64,000 nt of DNA from Nepenthes gracilis (GCA_033239525.1 BSYO01000011.1:5299973-5363972), one strand, 5' to 3'; shown: positions 47,880 through 61,179, counted from the stretch's first letter. Notes: generated by a model not told the origin, from the sequence alone. Made by a program: numbers and translations.

Positions 47880-48700
47880 CTACTATGCTGACCATCTAAT
47901 TAAGTCATTTGGCTATCGTCAAAAGGACGTTCTAAACTTCTATGTATGAACAGTGTGAATAAACTACTCAAGATCAGCACAAGCATATTATAGCTAGATG
48001 ATTGTGTTGTATTCATCACGTGTTTTAATTTTTTGCAACCGTTGGATATATTTTAGTTTCGAGCCTTTGAGCTTTGAAGCGTTCTTGGTGTGCTATCACC
48101 TCTATACATATAATTTTGAATCACCGCATGAGCTTTCCAACTAAGCCACTTAGGCTATGGATATTAGGTTATCCGACCCCTAGTTCCTTGACTGTGTTGT
48201 TGGATGAACATGACCAACAATGGGTGCTATTACTACTTATTGAGATTCAATAGTGTGACAATTCATATAGCTATGCGATTGTGTTGTACACTCTACACAC
48301 TTTACTCTTTGCGGGCATCATATCTGTCTAAGTCTTGATCCCTGAGCTTTGAGGCAATCCTAGTGTGTAACCACTTCTGCACATCTCATTTTAATTTATT
48401 GCATAGGCCTTCCAACTAAGCCATTAGATTATTGCCACTAGATTGATCAAATACTATTCCCTTAACCGTGTGGTTGAATGAGCTTAGCCATCCGTGAGCA
48501 TTGTGGTTGCTTACATACTTCATACATTTGTGAGGTTTAATAGTTGAGTAGCTATCCTGATTGCCATGTGATTATAATGGACCTATACTCATTGAGTTTT
48601 TTGGCTTCTTTGATGGGCATTGGACTCCTGAGTCTCGAGCTTCCAAGTGTTATGGTGTGTGACCGTGGCTGTGTGGTCTCCTTCAACTTACTGTCAAGTT
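47880..48700. repeat. ~280 bp tandem repeat, three copies
   Basis: Landmarks recur at ~280 bp. AGCTA...GATTG: 47992, 48269, 48550. CCTTTGAGCTTTGA / CCCTGAGCTTTGA / CCTGAGTCTCGAGC: 48063, 48344, 48626. TTCCAACTAAGCCA is at ~48136 and 48409. Copies are diverged. Confidence 0.8.
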
Positions 48701-48779
48701 TGATTTTAAATTTTATTATAATTATAATTAATTAAATTAAAATAATTAAAATTAATATCAATAGTAGAATAATATTAGG

Positions 48780-50320
48780 TCAAAAGTTAAAATTAGATCG
48801 AATCACATCGAGTTGATAAATATCTGATCGGTACCAAATACGCGTCTATGTGTGGGATGGGTAGTGAGGTCAAGCCTGATTGAAACCTGATTGGAGTCCG
48901 AGCACACTTTTCAGTATGTTCGTGCTTGGAGTACGCTTGAAAGACACCCGAGCGTGCTTTCTAGAATGTTCGTACTTGAAACGCGCCCGAGGCAGCGTTC
49001 TCGTGCCCGAGTGTTTAGTTGTGACATCTGATACGTGTCCAACCAGTGCTCAAGCACTACTACTATTATAAATAGCGAGCTTGGTTGAAATTCAGTCATT
49101 TTCAGTAGTCTTTTTTGGGAGGAGAGAAAAGGAGAAGAGGAGGAAAGAGAAAAAGAGAAAAAACTAAAGAAACTCAATCAAGTAAATTTAAACAAGAGTT
49201 TTGGTAATTTGGAGTTAAGGCAAGTGTATTTTAAGCATTATGTTCTCTATTGTTATTTTTTAATTTTTTGAGTATTTTTTTATTTAAAATAATCATACAT
49301 GATATGATTTTTTAGCTAAGATGATTAGGTTTAATATGCATGTGAAAATTTTCTTATTGTGTTGTAAAAATACATGAAATTCATATCTAAATACATGTTC
49401 ATTACTTAGTTTAGTTGTTTTCTATAATAACTTTTCATGCATGTTCTAAATTTATGATATAATATTTTTTTATATATAATTTTCATTTATAAGTTCCTAT
49501 ATGTTCACATTTGTAAAAAACATACCTTGCATGTTCTGAAAACTTTATTAAAATTCTTGTATGTTTATTTGTAGAAATAAAATTACTAAAATACCTTTAA
49601 TTGTTGATTTTCTACAATGCTACTAAATTTTTCTACATTATCTTGTAGATTTGGTATTTCATATTTTAAAATTTATCATGGTTAAATTTCTGTAGAAAAC
49701 CTAAGTATTACATATTAAAAATTGACAAAATTTTTTAGAAAAATTCTATAATTATGTAAGAATTAAGAATATTTTCTTTAGACTGAGAAAATATAAAATT
49801 ATGAAGAATTTTATAGAGTTTTTATAAGTATTGCATCATGATAATAATTTAGCAGATAGTATATTATGGTATACCTTAATATATTATAATAATAATTAGG
49901 GTTTGAACCTATCATTCACAGGTAAAAGTAACGTTTTGTTCCGTCTATAGGGTTATATGTATGACGGTCTATCTACGAGTTTTAAATTGTAGCGTATAGC
50001 CTTTTGTTGTCTAAAAACAAACATAATCTGAGCTTGATTATCCATTCATTTAGTCAGTGAGACCCTACTAACCCTTAGTTCTTAAAAAAAAAAAATCATA
50101 TTTTAGTATGACTTGATGATATGAATTAAAAAAGAATATGATAAGTGTTGCACCCTCGGATGTTGGTCGCTGTACAGGTAGAGATCCAAATATGTTCTCG
50201 AATATTTTAAGCGTACTCGGACAGAACCCGTACAACATAAAGTGTATGGATATCCTCTTAAATTAGGGGATGTAATTTTGAGAGATAGAGAGAGTGAGAA
50301 AGAGAGCAATAATACAGAGT
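48780..50320 (+). mobile_element. LTR-like sequence with TATA box
   Basis: TATAAATA at 49067-49074 precedes a purine-rich leader and GGCAAGTGTATTTTAAGC, which parallels AGGCAAGTGTATCCCAACG at 36150 in the solo LTR. The upstream part has repeated CCCGAG...GTTCGT...CTTG words. The ends are unknown. The AT-rich 49240-49900 region has no coding signal. Confidence 0.4.
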
Positions 50321-51139
50321 ATTTTACATGAAAAATTCTCTCTTGAATGAGAAGAAAAAATTACAGGATTCTATATCCAGTAATGATTTCACTATGATAA
50401 TTTTTGGTTATAAGGAAATGAAGTTTACAGAGGAAATTGAGTGAGAACTAGAAGTAGAATGTCGTCTAGCTTTTCTCTCTTCTTTTACTCTCTCTTTGTG
50501 TGTATTGTTGACAACATGTTCTTCCTTTGAAGTTTGGTCTGAGCATTATACTTGATGGCTTCCACCTACACAGTAATGGGCTTGCATGTGTAGGAGAGCT
50601 TGCCACCAATTTTGCAAATCCCACTGTACTGTTCTACAAAATCTACCAATTCTAAAAGTTAACTATTCTTTTTGGGAGCATGTGCTTTACAAAAGCTGCC
50701 ACCTTCTCCGAGATATCACATTTATCCCTTCTTGCAATTTGACAGAGTCAGCCACCAACTCCTGGCATGCTGATTTTACAGGTGTAGCAAAGTCTATGGA
50801 CCATTTTTAGAATCCTCGGGCCTTGATGGTCTTTATGACCATTATGCCACTTAGGCTGAATTAGCCTCCTAGACCTCTTGAGCCTCCTAAGCCTCTATGG
50901 CACAAGGGCCCAACTTATGAAAACAGGTCCTTCAAATGGGCATTGGGTATCAGTACCCATCACTAACCCCTTATACCAAAGGATTTGAGAATTTCAACCT
51001 TTTGGCATGTCCATTAGCCGCGAAAATATCTCACGCGAAGGTATTCTCCATCGAAAACCCGCTTGTGCCTTTACTCTGCGTTTGCTGTTCAGCAACTGCT
51101 TGATGCCAGCACATGTTCATTTATTCTTGCAAATGTCCT

Positions 51140-51305
51140 AGGAATGTTAAGACCAATAGTCCAAGAGACATTGTTGAGACCAATAGCCTGACCAAAATGG
51201 TCGGGGACATTTTGAGACTAAGAGTCTAACCAAAATATCAAAGGACTTTTTGAAAGTCAATGGTCTGACCAAAATATCCGAGAAAATTTTGAGTTCTAGA
51301 CACTG
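51140..51305. repeat. ~40 bp tandem repeat
   Basis: Three to four units with GACATTTTGAGAC, AATAGTCT/AATGGTCT and GACCAAAATATC, inside LTR-like sequence. Confidence 0.8.
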
Positions 51306-51781
51306 GTGGGCACCACTAAGTGATAGTTGTTGCCATTTATGTGTCCGAGACCAAAAATATCCTCGGGCATTATTGAAGCCAGAAGCTTGACAAGTGCGTC
51401 GAGGACCTCCTTTGAGTTTGAGATGCTGGCCTGCGCCGCTAACTGAGTCATTAAATGCGCAACAAATGTGCAATAAATGTGATTGATGTCGCTTTAAAAT
51501 TTAAGGGCCATCATTACCATCTGCAGTGTACGGGAGGATGATGCGTGGCTCGGTTATTATAAGGCTTGCTTTTTGAGCTTTTCAGCCATTTCCTTCTGCA
51601 ATCCTGAGGCATTCTTTTGAACTTTGTAGCTTTCTTCCTTTAAACTTTCGTCTCCCATTTCTTTGTACTCTTTCTTCTTTATCTTCGTTCTGCCTTGGCT
51701 CATGGAGTGAAGGACATTTCTTCTTCTCTTTCTCTGGCAAACTTTGAAGCCATTTGAGAGAGATACAAGATCCCAAACTCG

Positions 51782-52387
51782 ATGGCTATGGTGATTTCTA
51801 ACGCTCACGAGAGGGCTTGCAGTCCACTTGATGGCTTCGTTACTATATACAAAGTCCACTTCAAGAGTGGGCTTCGTTTTTCCATGGCTTTGGAGCTGTA
51901 CCATATCATGATGGACCCTAAAGTTCCAGTGATAAGGCTGCAGCCAAATTCTGTCAGGTACCATGTTTCTCTTTGCTTCTTCGCTCGCTGCCATAGTAAG
52001 GCCCTTGACATTGCAATGGTGAAAGTTATGCTGAGGTTTTTACACAGTTAGGACTGAATTGTTATTACTCCACATCCTGAGTTTGCAAAAATTAGTGATG
52101 GAAATCCTAATTCCAGAAAAAGGTAAAAAAATAAGTTCTTCTTTCTTGGCGTCCGCAAAAATTGGGCCATCTCCAATGTTTGGGGAAATGTGGATCCTAA
52201 ACTTTGCAAGGACGCCACAACTGATGAGAGGGCAGCTGTGAAGGATCTTACGGACTTGGTGTTGTCCAACCTTAGCTCCTTCAATGAAAACAAGAAGAAC
52301 AGATTTCCTAGGTCCCAATACTTAGAGAAAGCCAAGTGGGAACCTCAACCCAAAGACTCTGGCGCCTCAATTGCTCCTCCGGCATGA
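51782..52387 (+). pseudogene. Gag-like (gypsy-type transposon) remnant
   Basis: An 89-residue frame includes DGFVTIYKVHFKSGLRFSMA, then a stretch ending VIRLQPNSVRYHVSLCFFAR. This is the same pattern as the remnants at 8990 and 28139, with L-Q-P-N-S in place of L-H-P-N-A. After its stop, another frame (from 52190) continues KLCKDATTDERAAVKDLTDL, so the coding region is frameshifted. It is dead. Confidence 0.5.
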
Positions 52388-54360
52388 GTTCAGCCTTGGG
52401 AGACAAATAAAGACAAATAATCGAGGTTTTATAAAGAAAAATACGAACCGGTGTTATAAAGACAAATAAGTTCAGCCTTGGGAGACAAGGAACTCCGGCA
52501 TGCCTTAGGACCTTAAGGTGATAATCGAGGATAACCAAAGTGAGAGCTGTCCTCGGGACTTTGTACAAGAGGAAGTGAGAGCTGTCATCGGGGCTTTGCA
52601 CAAGGAGGTATTGCCGTGATTGTGAGGAGATGTGCACAATCTATCATCGATTAAAGCCCATTTCGTTAAACAATAAATAAAAGAAGCTAAATTGTGATCG
52701 GTATTGTTTTATGCTCAAATATTATCTATTCTGAATTTCTGATTAGCTTTTGTTGGGCCAAATACTATATATATATGATACATGATTTCCTACATTAACC
52801 GTTCTAAGTATTTTGCATGATTCCGACCAAATGATATTCTGTATACGTATTTGTAACTGTTAACAGCACGAACGTTTTATGAAAAATCTGCTGTACCTTG
52901 TTGAATTCCGACTCATTGTTTTCTGTTTCCTCCCCTCAGTGGGAAATTTAGAATTCGTGCCTGACGAGACAGAGTTATTAGAGCCGATCTGAAGGGTTTG
53001 TAAAGATTCAGAAGCACCTTTTTGACGATCGCTGCGAGGAAGCAATTAATGTAATGATCTGTTAGAATTGATCAACTTTTGTGATTAGGCGTTCATCACT
53101 ATATGTATTATGGACTGAATTTTTATGGAAATGAATGTAAATACTTTTGTTGGATAATAGATTGGCTCCCGCTATGTGTATGAGTCCTAGACGGCATCTG
53201 TGATCCTGTGATTTGGAAGGTACGATCGGCCCGGACCTGGCCATCGAAACCTGATGTCAGTTCCGGGAGATCAACGGCGGATTGCCAAAAAAAAAAAATC
53301 CGTTCCGTCACAGTTCCACAAATCCTTTGACTTCTTGTTCATTCGTTGTGTTGCACAGGGTCTACATTCGAAGAGTTGGAGATCGGATCGGCTCCAATTC
53401 GACCCGACGTAGAAGATCGGATAACTCCCTAACCGGTATAATAATTCCGATCTAGGGACGTATCAAGTGCATATATAAAATATCTCTGTGATTTGGTAAG
53501 TATAATAAAAGTTTAATCATTAAACTGAGTGAAAATTCATATTAAAATAATTTGTTGTGGGTTTTGGCATCACTTTTTTTAAAGTATTATATTCTTGTGG
53601 GACACATTAAAGTAGGTAACACTCATTATTCTATAATTTATAAATCCAATCTTCAACCCCAACCGTTATTTAATATTCACAGCTCTATCCTTGATCATTT
53701 TTTGTTCAACAAATTGCTTAAAAAGAAGGATGATATAGCCTTACATGTTTCTTGAGTGGACAAATTGAGGACTGTTGGGCATGTAGACTCCATTAGATAT
53801 TTATCGATTTCTTTTTAATGGATCAAAAATAAATAATTATTTTATCAACAGATAAAAATATGCATAGTAATTTAGTACATGAGTGATTCGATATATTTAG
53901 ATTTTATATATTCAATTATGCGGTACTTTATTGCATGATTGATATAAGATCCACTTATATAAATATCATCAACTACATCTAGAAAAATAAATAAAATGCA
54001 CAAAATCAAAACTAGGTCCAAAAATTCCAAAGAACAAAACCAGCTGCAATTAGTGAAGTAGCGATCGAACACCCATTAGTCGATAAATGCTCTTGATTGA
54101 TCTCTCAGGCACAAGAGTCCAAGGTATGCCCAATTGTCTCAAAATAGACTTTGATTGATAATTAATTGTCAAATATCAAGTTAAAATCTTCTCATGAAGG
54201 CTATGCAAAATCTTGTCTGTGAATTGCTTAGGGTCTTGAACCAGCTTATCTTTGAATATAAATATCATATCCCTCATGTCAGATAAAATAGACAAATGCT
54301 ACTAAAATAATGTAAAGATCATATAGCATTGTTTCTTTTTTGAAATTAACCAGTTAGACC
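52388..54360. other. Repeat debris and spacer, no gene
   Basis: The stretch 52400-52610 repeats AGACAAATAA, CAGCCTTGGGAGACAA and GTGAGAGCTGTC-TCGGG words. The stretch 52930-53400 resembles an LTR 3' half (CCTGACGAGACAGAGTTATT, then GGAAATGAATGTAAATAC). No coding gene is recognised. Confidence 0.45.
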
Positions 54361-54372
54361 CCTTGCTCCTAG

Positions 54373-55030
54373 TCAAAACAAAATGGCTACGGGCAAGCAG
54401 ACCTCAAACAACACACTTCTCCAAACAATTTTAGAAAAGCTACAAATGAAGAAAAGGTGATGTTGAGATTCCAAACCCAGATCACAAGGAGAACATATCG
54501 GTATATGGATCCGATCTTTAGTGCTCAACCTCTCAAGAACAGCCAACCACATAGTGAAATAATGGCAGGGGGTCCTAACCGAGAGCACACCAGTCTGAAC
54601 CGGAAAAGCTAACTCTCTTCTGATTAGAAAATCCTTCAAGCTGAGTTATTAATTATAGCATGCAGCCATGGATAAGACCAAACTCGACAAGACCATGCAT
54701 TCTTGAGGACAATGTTGCTCACCTAAGAGTTCAATAGTATGATAGAGCTTGTAACACTAATCAATCAAATTCTCATAATGTGCCACTTATCAGTCTATAA
54801 ATATAAGGCCTAACCTCATCCCTAAGGCTCATCATCTCCTTCAAGTACTGTGGAGGGTTATAAAAAACTTTGATAGTTTAAATACATATGTCCTTCAATT
54901 TATACGATTGAAACTAATCCACCCAAAAAAAACTCCTCTATAGAAGGTGAGTCTCCATATTTGATGAGACAGAAGCATTTTATTCCATGCCTTGTGAATA
55001 CCCAAACCCCCTCCTCATTGGTCTTCTAGA
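54373..55030 (-). pseudogene. LINE fragment, reverse-transcriptase zinc-binding domain
   Basis: The minus strand reads WNKMLLSHQIWRLTFYRG near 54950-55000, then, past stops, CHYFTMWLAVLERLSTKDRI and CDLGLESQHHLFFICSFSKI with VWRSVLF in 54373-54639. The order (W.AVL.RL.TKDR, then E...HLFF.C.FS..VWR) matches the zf-RVT domain at the C-terminal end of plant LINE and related reverse transcriptases. It is interrupted and truncated. Confidence 0.8.
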
Positions 55031-55039
55031 CATACTTCC

Positions 55040-56994
55040 AAGTCATGTATAGGGATTTTATAAACTTAATTGTAAAAAAAAAAAGTTAAATTAAAAAGGG
55101 TTATTTATTTATTTTTAAATAGATGATTATAATTTAATATTTTTTAAAAAAAATTTAAAAATTAATTATTTTAAAATAATTAAATTGTAAATATTTATTT
55201 AAAAATAATTAATTAAAATTAAAAGATAAAAGTGATTGATTTTTATATATGAATATGCGGGTGTTATAGATTATCTTATTCCTTAGATGATAAAACTTTA
55301 ATTAATAAAATTGAAAATTTAAAAGAATAATCTAAATAGTTATTTTTATTATTTTTTAATTATTAAATTAAATATTTAATTTATATCAATAATATAAATA
55401 AATTTATAAAAAAATATTATAGATAATTTTTTATATATTAAAATATTTAATATTGAATTTTTATTCAATAATAAAATCGAGAATATTTCTAAATAGATGT
55501 ATGCCGCCGAATCCTCAGTCGTACACCTTCGTTTTAATTTGCAGGTTCAAACCAGAGAAAACAATTGCATCGACGACAGCCACAGGTCAGTAGCGATTAT
55601 TCGTACCTCGTATCTGAATATATATTCTTGGCATGTTCATTGATAAAACTGGAGGTATTTCTCATTGCATTGACACAAGCACAAAAATAGGTGAGATTTT
55701 TCCATGGCGATGTTTTTCGATCTTTAGATGTCACTGGAAAATTTCTATTCTAAACAATGGATACTTGATAATCCACTAATTACTGTTTGGTCGCTTGATT
55801 GAATATGGATATCGAGACTTCAAGAAAAAAATTAAGTGCGAAGGAAACAACACCACTAAGTGGTAGGTTATGTATGAAATAATGACAAAATATTTGAACA
55901 TTAGGTCGTCTATATGAATAATTTTCTTCTTTTGCGAAAGAGAAACATCAAATATAAGTAATTTAAATGTCTTTACTATATAACCCATGTTTTTCAAAAT
56001 GTACCTTTCTCGTTCAGCCTAAGATTATATTACTTTTTTCTTCGCTTTTTCACATAAGATCTACTGTATAAATAGGGATGACATAAGGGGACACATTTTG
56101 GACACCATGATATAGCATCTCATTCATTTGAACGAGGGAGCTAAAAAAACTAATAAATTAATGAGTCCCTATGTATAGAACATCTCCAAAATATATTTTC
56201 TATATTGGTCAAAACTGATATAGGAGAATATTATTTGCAACTATGTTTTTTCACCGGTGTGTTATCCGACCTATGCATGTTAGACGTTCGAATCATCTCA
56301 AACACACTCCATCATGTAAGTTTGATGTAAAAGAAAGAAAAGATAAATTTCATTTACCCTTTATTTGAATTTTGAAAACATTAGGAAAAAAATACTTGGA
56401 AATTAGTCGCACATCACAATTAAAAAGTGAAATTAATATTTTTGCTGCTGTTTCTGAAAAAAAGAAGAAGAAAAGAACAGCTGCTTTTTATGCATAAAGA
56501 CATTTAATTGGTAAATTGGCATCATGGCCTTCCCAATTGTTAGCGGGGTAGATGTTTATATGGATAGAGTAGGATAGAATATATCTTTCCTTGTTTAGTT
56601 AGCGGTCCTGAATATGAGAAGGCAACTTTTGTTGATAGATAAAGGATAGTCGGTGCATGGCATTTCCTCTATACGTGGATTTTGGGAAATGGTCGGATCA
56701 ATTCGGATATATTGTGTGTGATTTTATCTTACATTACATAATGGATTATTTTTATAACTTTAATCTATAATCACTAAATCGTACGATAACAACTCTATTA
56801 TCATTCTAAGACTTTTAGTTTCTTTTGTTGATAGTTGAGTATTATAATCCTGGACATGCATGGATAGAACATTAGGCTCTTCCACAGGTGGTCCAGTCAC
56901 ACTTGTGAAGCCAAATAAGCGCATGTTTGCTTTTAGAAATGAAAGGCTTAATGCCTTTATTACCATTATCTATAGGCTTGAATAATCATAAGCG
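55040..56994. other. AT-rich spacer with one exon-like island
   Basis: 55040-55500 is extremely AT-rich. At 55545-55585 a 41-nt stretch stands between a good acceptor (TTTGCAG) and a good donor (ACAG|GTCAGT), preceded by a GC-richer patch from 55500. It might be a leader exon, but nothing coding is seen nearby. Confidence 0.3.
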
Positions 56995-56999
56995 ATATT

Positions 57000-58329
57000 T
57001 GTTGGGTTTAGTCACTCTCTTATGGATAGCTTAAGAAACGGACACGTCATCGGAGAATTACACATAAGTTTGTGTGATATTCGGAGTGTTGTAAACTCGC
57101 TAATGACCGTTTGCTGGAAAAGGCAAATTTTGAAGTGAAGAATTTACTGGTATGAAATTACCGGTTTGGAATGACCGGTATGGAATTACCGATTTGGAAT
57201 GACCGGTATGGAATTTGCCGGGTATGAAAAAGGCCGTATGGATTTACCGGTATGAGATTGGCCGGTATGAAAAAGGCCGGTGTGGATTTACCGGTATGAA
57301 ATTGGCCAGTATGAAAAAGGCCGAAATGGACTGGCCGGTATGAAAAAGGCCAGAATGGATTGGCTGTTATGGAGTTTTTGGTATGGAAATTCCGGAATGC
57401 AAAAGACCGGTTTGAAAAAGGCCAGAATGGCAATTTACCGGTATAGAATGCCGGTATAAAATGCTGGTATGGTTTTTATCGGAATGGACAAAGGCCGGAC
57501 GGTCAGAAAATTGTGCTGACCAAAGAGACTAATGAAAACCGAAGATACTAGGTGATGGTCGAGGGCAGCTTGCATGGAAAGTTGGTAGCTGACTTGCAGA
57601 GTAGTTGACTTTACAGAATTGATAAGTTTTGCAGAGTAGGTAGCTAACCTATAGGGTATGCACCTTTTGTGTAGAGCAAATTGACTTGTAGGATATGGCT
57701 AGCAAGTTGATCTACAGAGCATGTGTATTTGGGAAAGTGCGGGAACTGGTGAAATCGTAGAAAAAGATAAGGTTAATATGATAAATCATTTGCAAGATCA
57801 AGTCAGGTGTGCAGATGGGATTTAGAGTCAAGGTTTTTATAATGGCACACCAGACGCTTCAGAAGTATAAGAGAGAGCGACAGGATAATAGTAGTAGAAC
57901 GGAGAGTGAAACGGAGCAAAGTGTATAAGGGAATTCTTGCCGTTCACTACTTGCTACCAAACTTGTTAAATCAGTTAATAGAGTGTACCACCAGTGAGAG
58001 CAATGAGAGAAGAAAAGCAAAGAGATAAAAGGGTAGGAGAGTTTCCTAACTTTGGAGGTTGCTTTTCTTGTTCTGTTTCGGGTGTATTGCAGGTATTGTC
58101 TCGGGAAATTTTGTAATCGATTTTACATAGTGGAAGCTTGTTTGGAATTTGTCCCGTGATTTTTCCCTTAATTGAGAAGGGTTTCCACGTTAAAAACGTT
58201 ATCAATCTTTTGTTCATTGTATCCTACTAATTGGTGATTGTCGACCGACGAGGAGTTTGGGTTTTCCGTTGCGTGGCTGTCATTTTTGTCCGCTACGTTT
58301 TGTCAGACCGGCATTGCCCAACCCCAACA
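57000..58329 (+). mobile_element. Solo LTR, 1.33 kb
   Basis: It begins TGTTGGGTTTAG and ends GCCCAACCCCAACA, so the ends form an inverted repeat. Flanks are ATATT (56995-56999) and GTATT (58330-58334), a near-match of 5 bp. GTATAAG at ~57865 may be its TATA box. No internal domain follows. It contains a CCGGTATG minisatellite. Confidence 0.75.
57140..57480. repeat. CCGGTATG minisatellite in the solo LTR
   Basis: Alternating short units such as ACCGGTATGGAATT and GGCCGGTATGAAAAA, 14-16 bp each, over 20 units. The 91-codon minus-strand frame at 57158-57433 is only a translation of these units. Confidence 0.9.
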
Positions 58330-58334
58330 GTATT

Positions 58335-60455
58335 TTGTATCAATTATTTGCCTTGGTACTTTACATTTATATTCCAGCTAGCACTTACCTTAACCAGTTA
58401 CTACTGTGCACAAACAATCACCTTGAATCTATTAAGGAGAAAAATACTGCTTTTCCTTGATTATGAACTTCATATCTTTTTAAGTTGTCAAAAATCTTGT
58501 CAATCTCAATTTGAGAGAGAATTCTGATCTAATATACCAGTAAAGCTAATTACTCTACGTTTTTATCATAGCACAAGTATGCTCTGGATGTCAATTTTCA
58601 GCACTTTCCTATTCTCAGAACTTATCATTATTCAATTACATCAAATCAGACAAGTAATACAGTTTAAGCCTAAGCATTAAGCCAGTGACACTTAGCTCAA
58701 ATTTCCAATATAGATGTTTTCAATCAAGTAGCATGCTCTTGCAGTGTATGATTTGCTCGTCTCACTGTTTCTGCATTTTACTAGATTTGAGAAGATGCTA
58801 ATCGGAAACAGAGTAATCACTTCTTGATATCTTTTTTAAATGTATTTGTTATAGAGTGAATAAAAGGGACAGGCAATTTTGTAAATGAACAAGGTATAGA
58901 AAGACTTTTTATAGTATTTCCTCCATTGTTGCTGATTGTGCTTAGTCTTGAAAAACAGCCTTCACATTCTGATTACAAGTTTATGTATTTTGCCCTCTTC
59001 AAATGATTCCAAGGGCATGGCTTGCTTATTTGTGCTACGTGGGCCATGCTGTACTGACATGGCACTAAACCACGGGCCACCTGCCAAAAATTGTGTTGGG
59101 TTGGCATGGTACGGTTATTATATCTCTAGCCGTGCCTGGCATGACATGGTTTGAGTGAACACCAGCCCAACACATCACTAGGCCCACACTGTGCTGGACC
59201 ATTTTGACCCACATGTGACATGATCCATTTACCACCTCTATATTAGCTGATTAATTCTGCAATGTTAAATGGGAAACTTTGATGTGATTAGCTAGCGCAA
59301 CCCCAATACATTGTGGTGCTACCAAGAAAAACGCAGCCCCACTTTAAATGAAGTGTCTAACTTGAAAATGATATGACTTGACCTATAATAAGAGTCAATG
59401 ATTTGTCAACGTTGATGTTGCATGAAATGGCAGTGGAAAATAATATATTTATACTGCTCTCCTTTCTTGTGAATGGATTTTCTTAGAACGGCAGTCCAAT
59501 ATTAGTGACTCTTATATTTTGGGGTTTAGAAAAAGTTAAATGTGTGTATTAGGCTTGGTCAAAATAGATGCCCAAGCTTGATAAAAGCTGGACCAAAAGG
59601 GGAAATTGTGACTAGTACCTCGGGTTGGGTTACTTGGGCTAAAACATGTACCCATGAATAGGTCGGATCTACTAGATAGTGGTTATTTTTTTCTTTTTCT
59701 TTAAAAAAATCATATTTACATAAAATATCACCAAAACATAAAAAAAATAACATTTACATAGAAACATGTTTTTTTAAACTATATCATTAAACATAAAAAA
59801 GTTGCATTTACACAAAACTTAAACTTGAGTTTGGCAATTCATTTCGCCTTGTGATCATGCTCGATTTTGAATTTTAATTAGGCTCTACGTTTTGATCATG
59901 TCCGTCCAAGAAGACCATATACTTTGACGATGCCCGGTAAAATTCTGGGATAAATAAACTGTTTTATCAGGTAACCTGACTTTGATAATTAGTAATATGT
60001 AACTTTTAGTTTATATTATATGAAGTTGTTTTCATGGCCTGCTCCAATTATTTCTATCAAGGGAGAAATCCTACTGTTATACCCAGGCTCGCCTTTTAGG
60101 GTAGAAAATTAAATAATTGTACTCTCTCTTTTCTGTTAGTCAACCTAAAGATAGCAAACAGAGTTGCGGTCTCATGTATGTTAGCCTCAATACTGTTTGT
60201 CTTTCATTTTCATCCTCTCCCCCTCCCCCACCGCCAAAAAAAAAAAAAAAAGAAAAGGTCTAAAGGGAGATGCTTTTGCTAATTACCACAAAAAGTCATA
60301 TCCTTTGTGTTGCTTCTTTAATAAGTTTCCAACCTTGAATTCAAACTCAGTGCCCTGTAAACACATCTTGCTTGTTCTTTACTCTTCTCTTGGAATCAGG
60401 GGGCTGCTTCACAGTGTAAAAACAGCCTCTATATTTCATGATTTTGATCATCTAT
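58335..60455. other. Intergenic, no gene seen
   Basis: 59020-59240 is richer in GC, with repeated GGCATGG and GGCCCA words (CCGTGCCTGGCATGACATGG), like a dispersed palindromic repeat. An A run lies at 60235-60251. Confidence 0.4.
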
Positions 60456-60456
60456 C

Positions 60457-60845
60457 TGAAAATAAATGGTTAGGATGTAATCACTTTTAAAGTTTTAAAA
60501 TATATAGATTTTGTTAATTTTTTAATTATTAAAAAATTGGTGAATTTCAACCGTCCATTTTCACATTGATGCTTGGGATTGTTGTTTTCACCCCTACAAA
60601 GTCTTTATGGTAATATAAACTTAAAATGAATTTGTCATACATATCCGTAAATCAACGGGTAGGATGTAATCACTTCTAAAATTTTTCAAAATATATAGAT
60701 TTTGTTAATTTTTTAATTTATTAAAAATTGATAAATTTCAACCATTCATTTTTACATTGATGCTTGGGATTGTGAGAAATAGGGACTGTTTTTCACCCCT
60801 AAGAAGTATTTATGGTAATATAAACTCATGATGAATTTGTCATAC
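60457..60845. repeat. Tandem duplication, period 189 bp
   Basis: TAGGATGTAATCAC starts at 60471 and 60660. Both copies then share AAAATATATAGATTTTGTTAAT, TTTCAACC-TCCATTT, ACATTGATGCTTGGGATTGT, TTTCACCCCTA, TTTATGGTAATATAAACT and ATGAATTTGTCATACAT. The second copy has a short insert (GAGAAATAGGGACTG). Confidence 0.92.
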
Positions 60846-60952
60846 ATGACTGAAAATAAAGGCAAAGAGCTCCTTGCTTGCTTCCATCACAATGTACTTC
60901 TAACCTTTATAGTAGTTTGCTTTTATGAATATTAATTATATGTGTCTATCAA

Positions 60953-60966
60953 CCCCCCCCCCCCCC
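60953..60966. repeat. Poly-C tract followed by poly-A
   Basis: Fourteen C, then TCCC and ten A. Unusual in this AT-rich DNA and prone to assembly error. Confidence 0.8.
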
Positions 60967-61179
60967 TCCCAAAAAAAAAATAAAAAATTGCCCACGTGTA
61001 ACAACTGCAAAGTGACAAGTAGGCTATTTTTTGGGGCACTATCAACGCATAGATATGATTTTTTTTCTGTACTTCCTCATGGCTACTTGATTATATCCCC
61101 TTGAGACATATGGTGCTTCATTATAAGTATGCAATTTGGCAATTTAGAGATGTGTTGTGAAAGGTCAATTTTTAATCTC

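Noticed and set aside
45891..48700. CRISPR-like spaced repeats
   Set aside because: Units are contiguous, diverged tandem copies in plant DNA with no short identical repeats or unique spacers.
51557..51994. 145-codon minus-strand frame
   Set aside because: It lies opposite the gag-like remnant and its leader; composition looks like an antisense shadow.
57158..57433. 91-codon minus-strand frame rich in FHTG/FWPF
   Set aside because: Direct translation of the CCGGTATG minisatellite.
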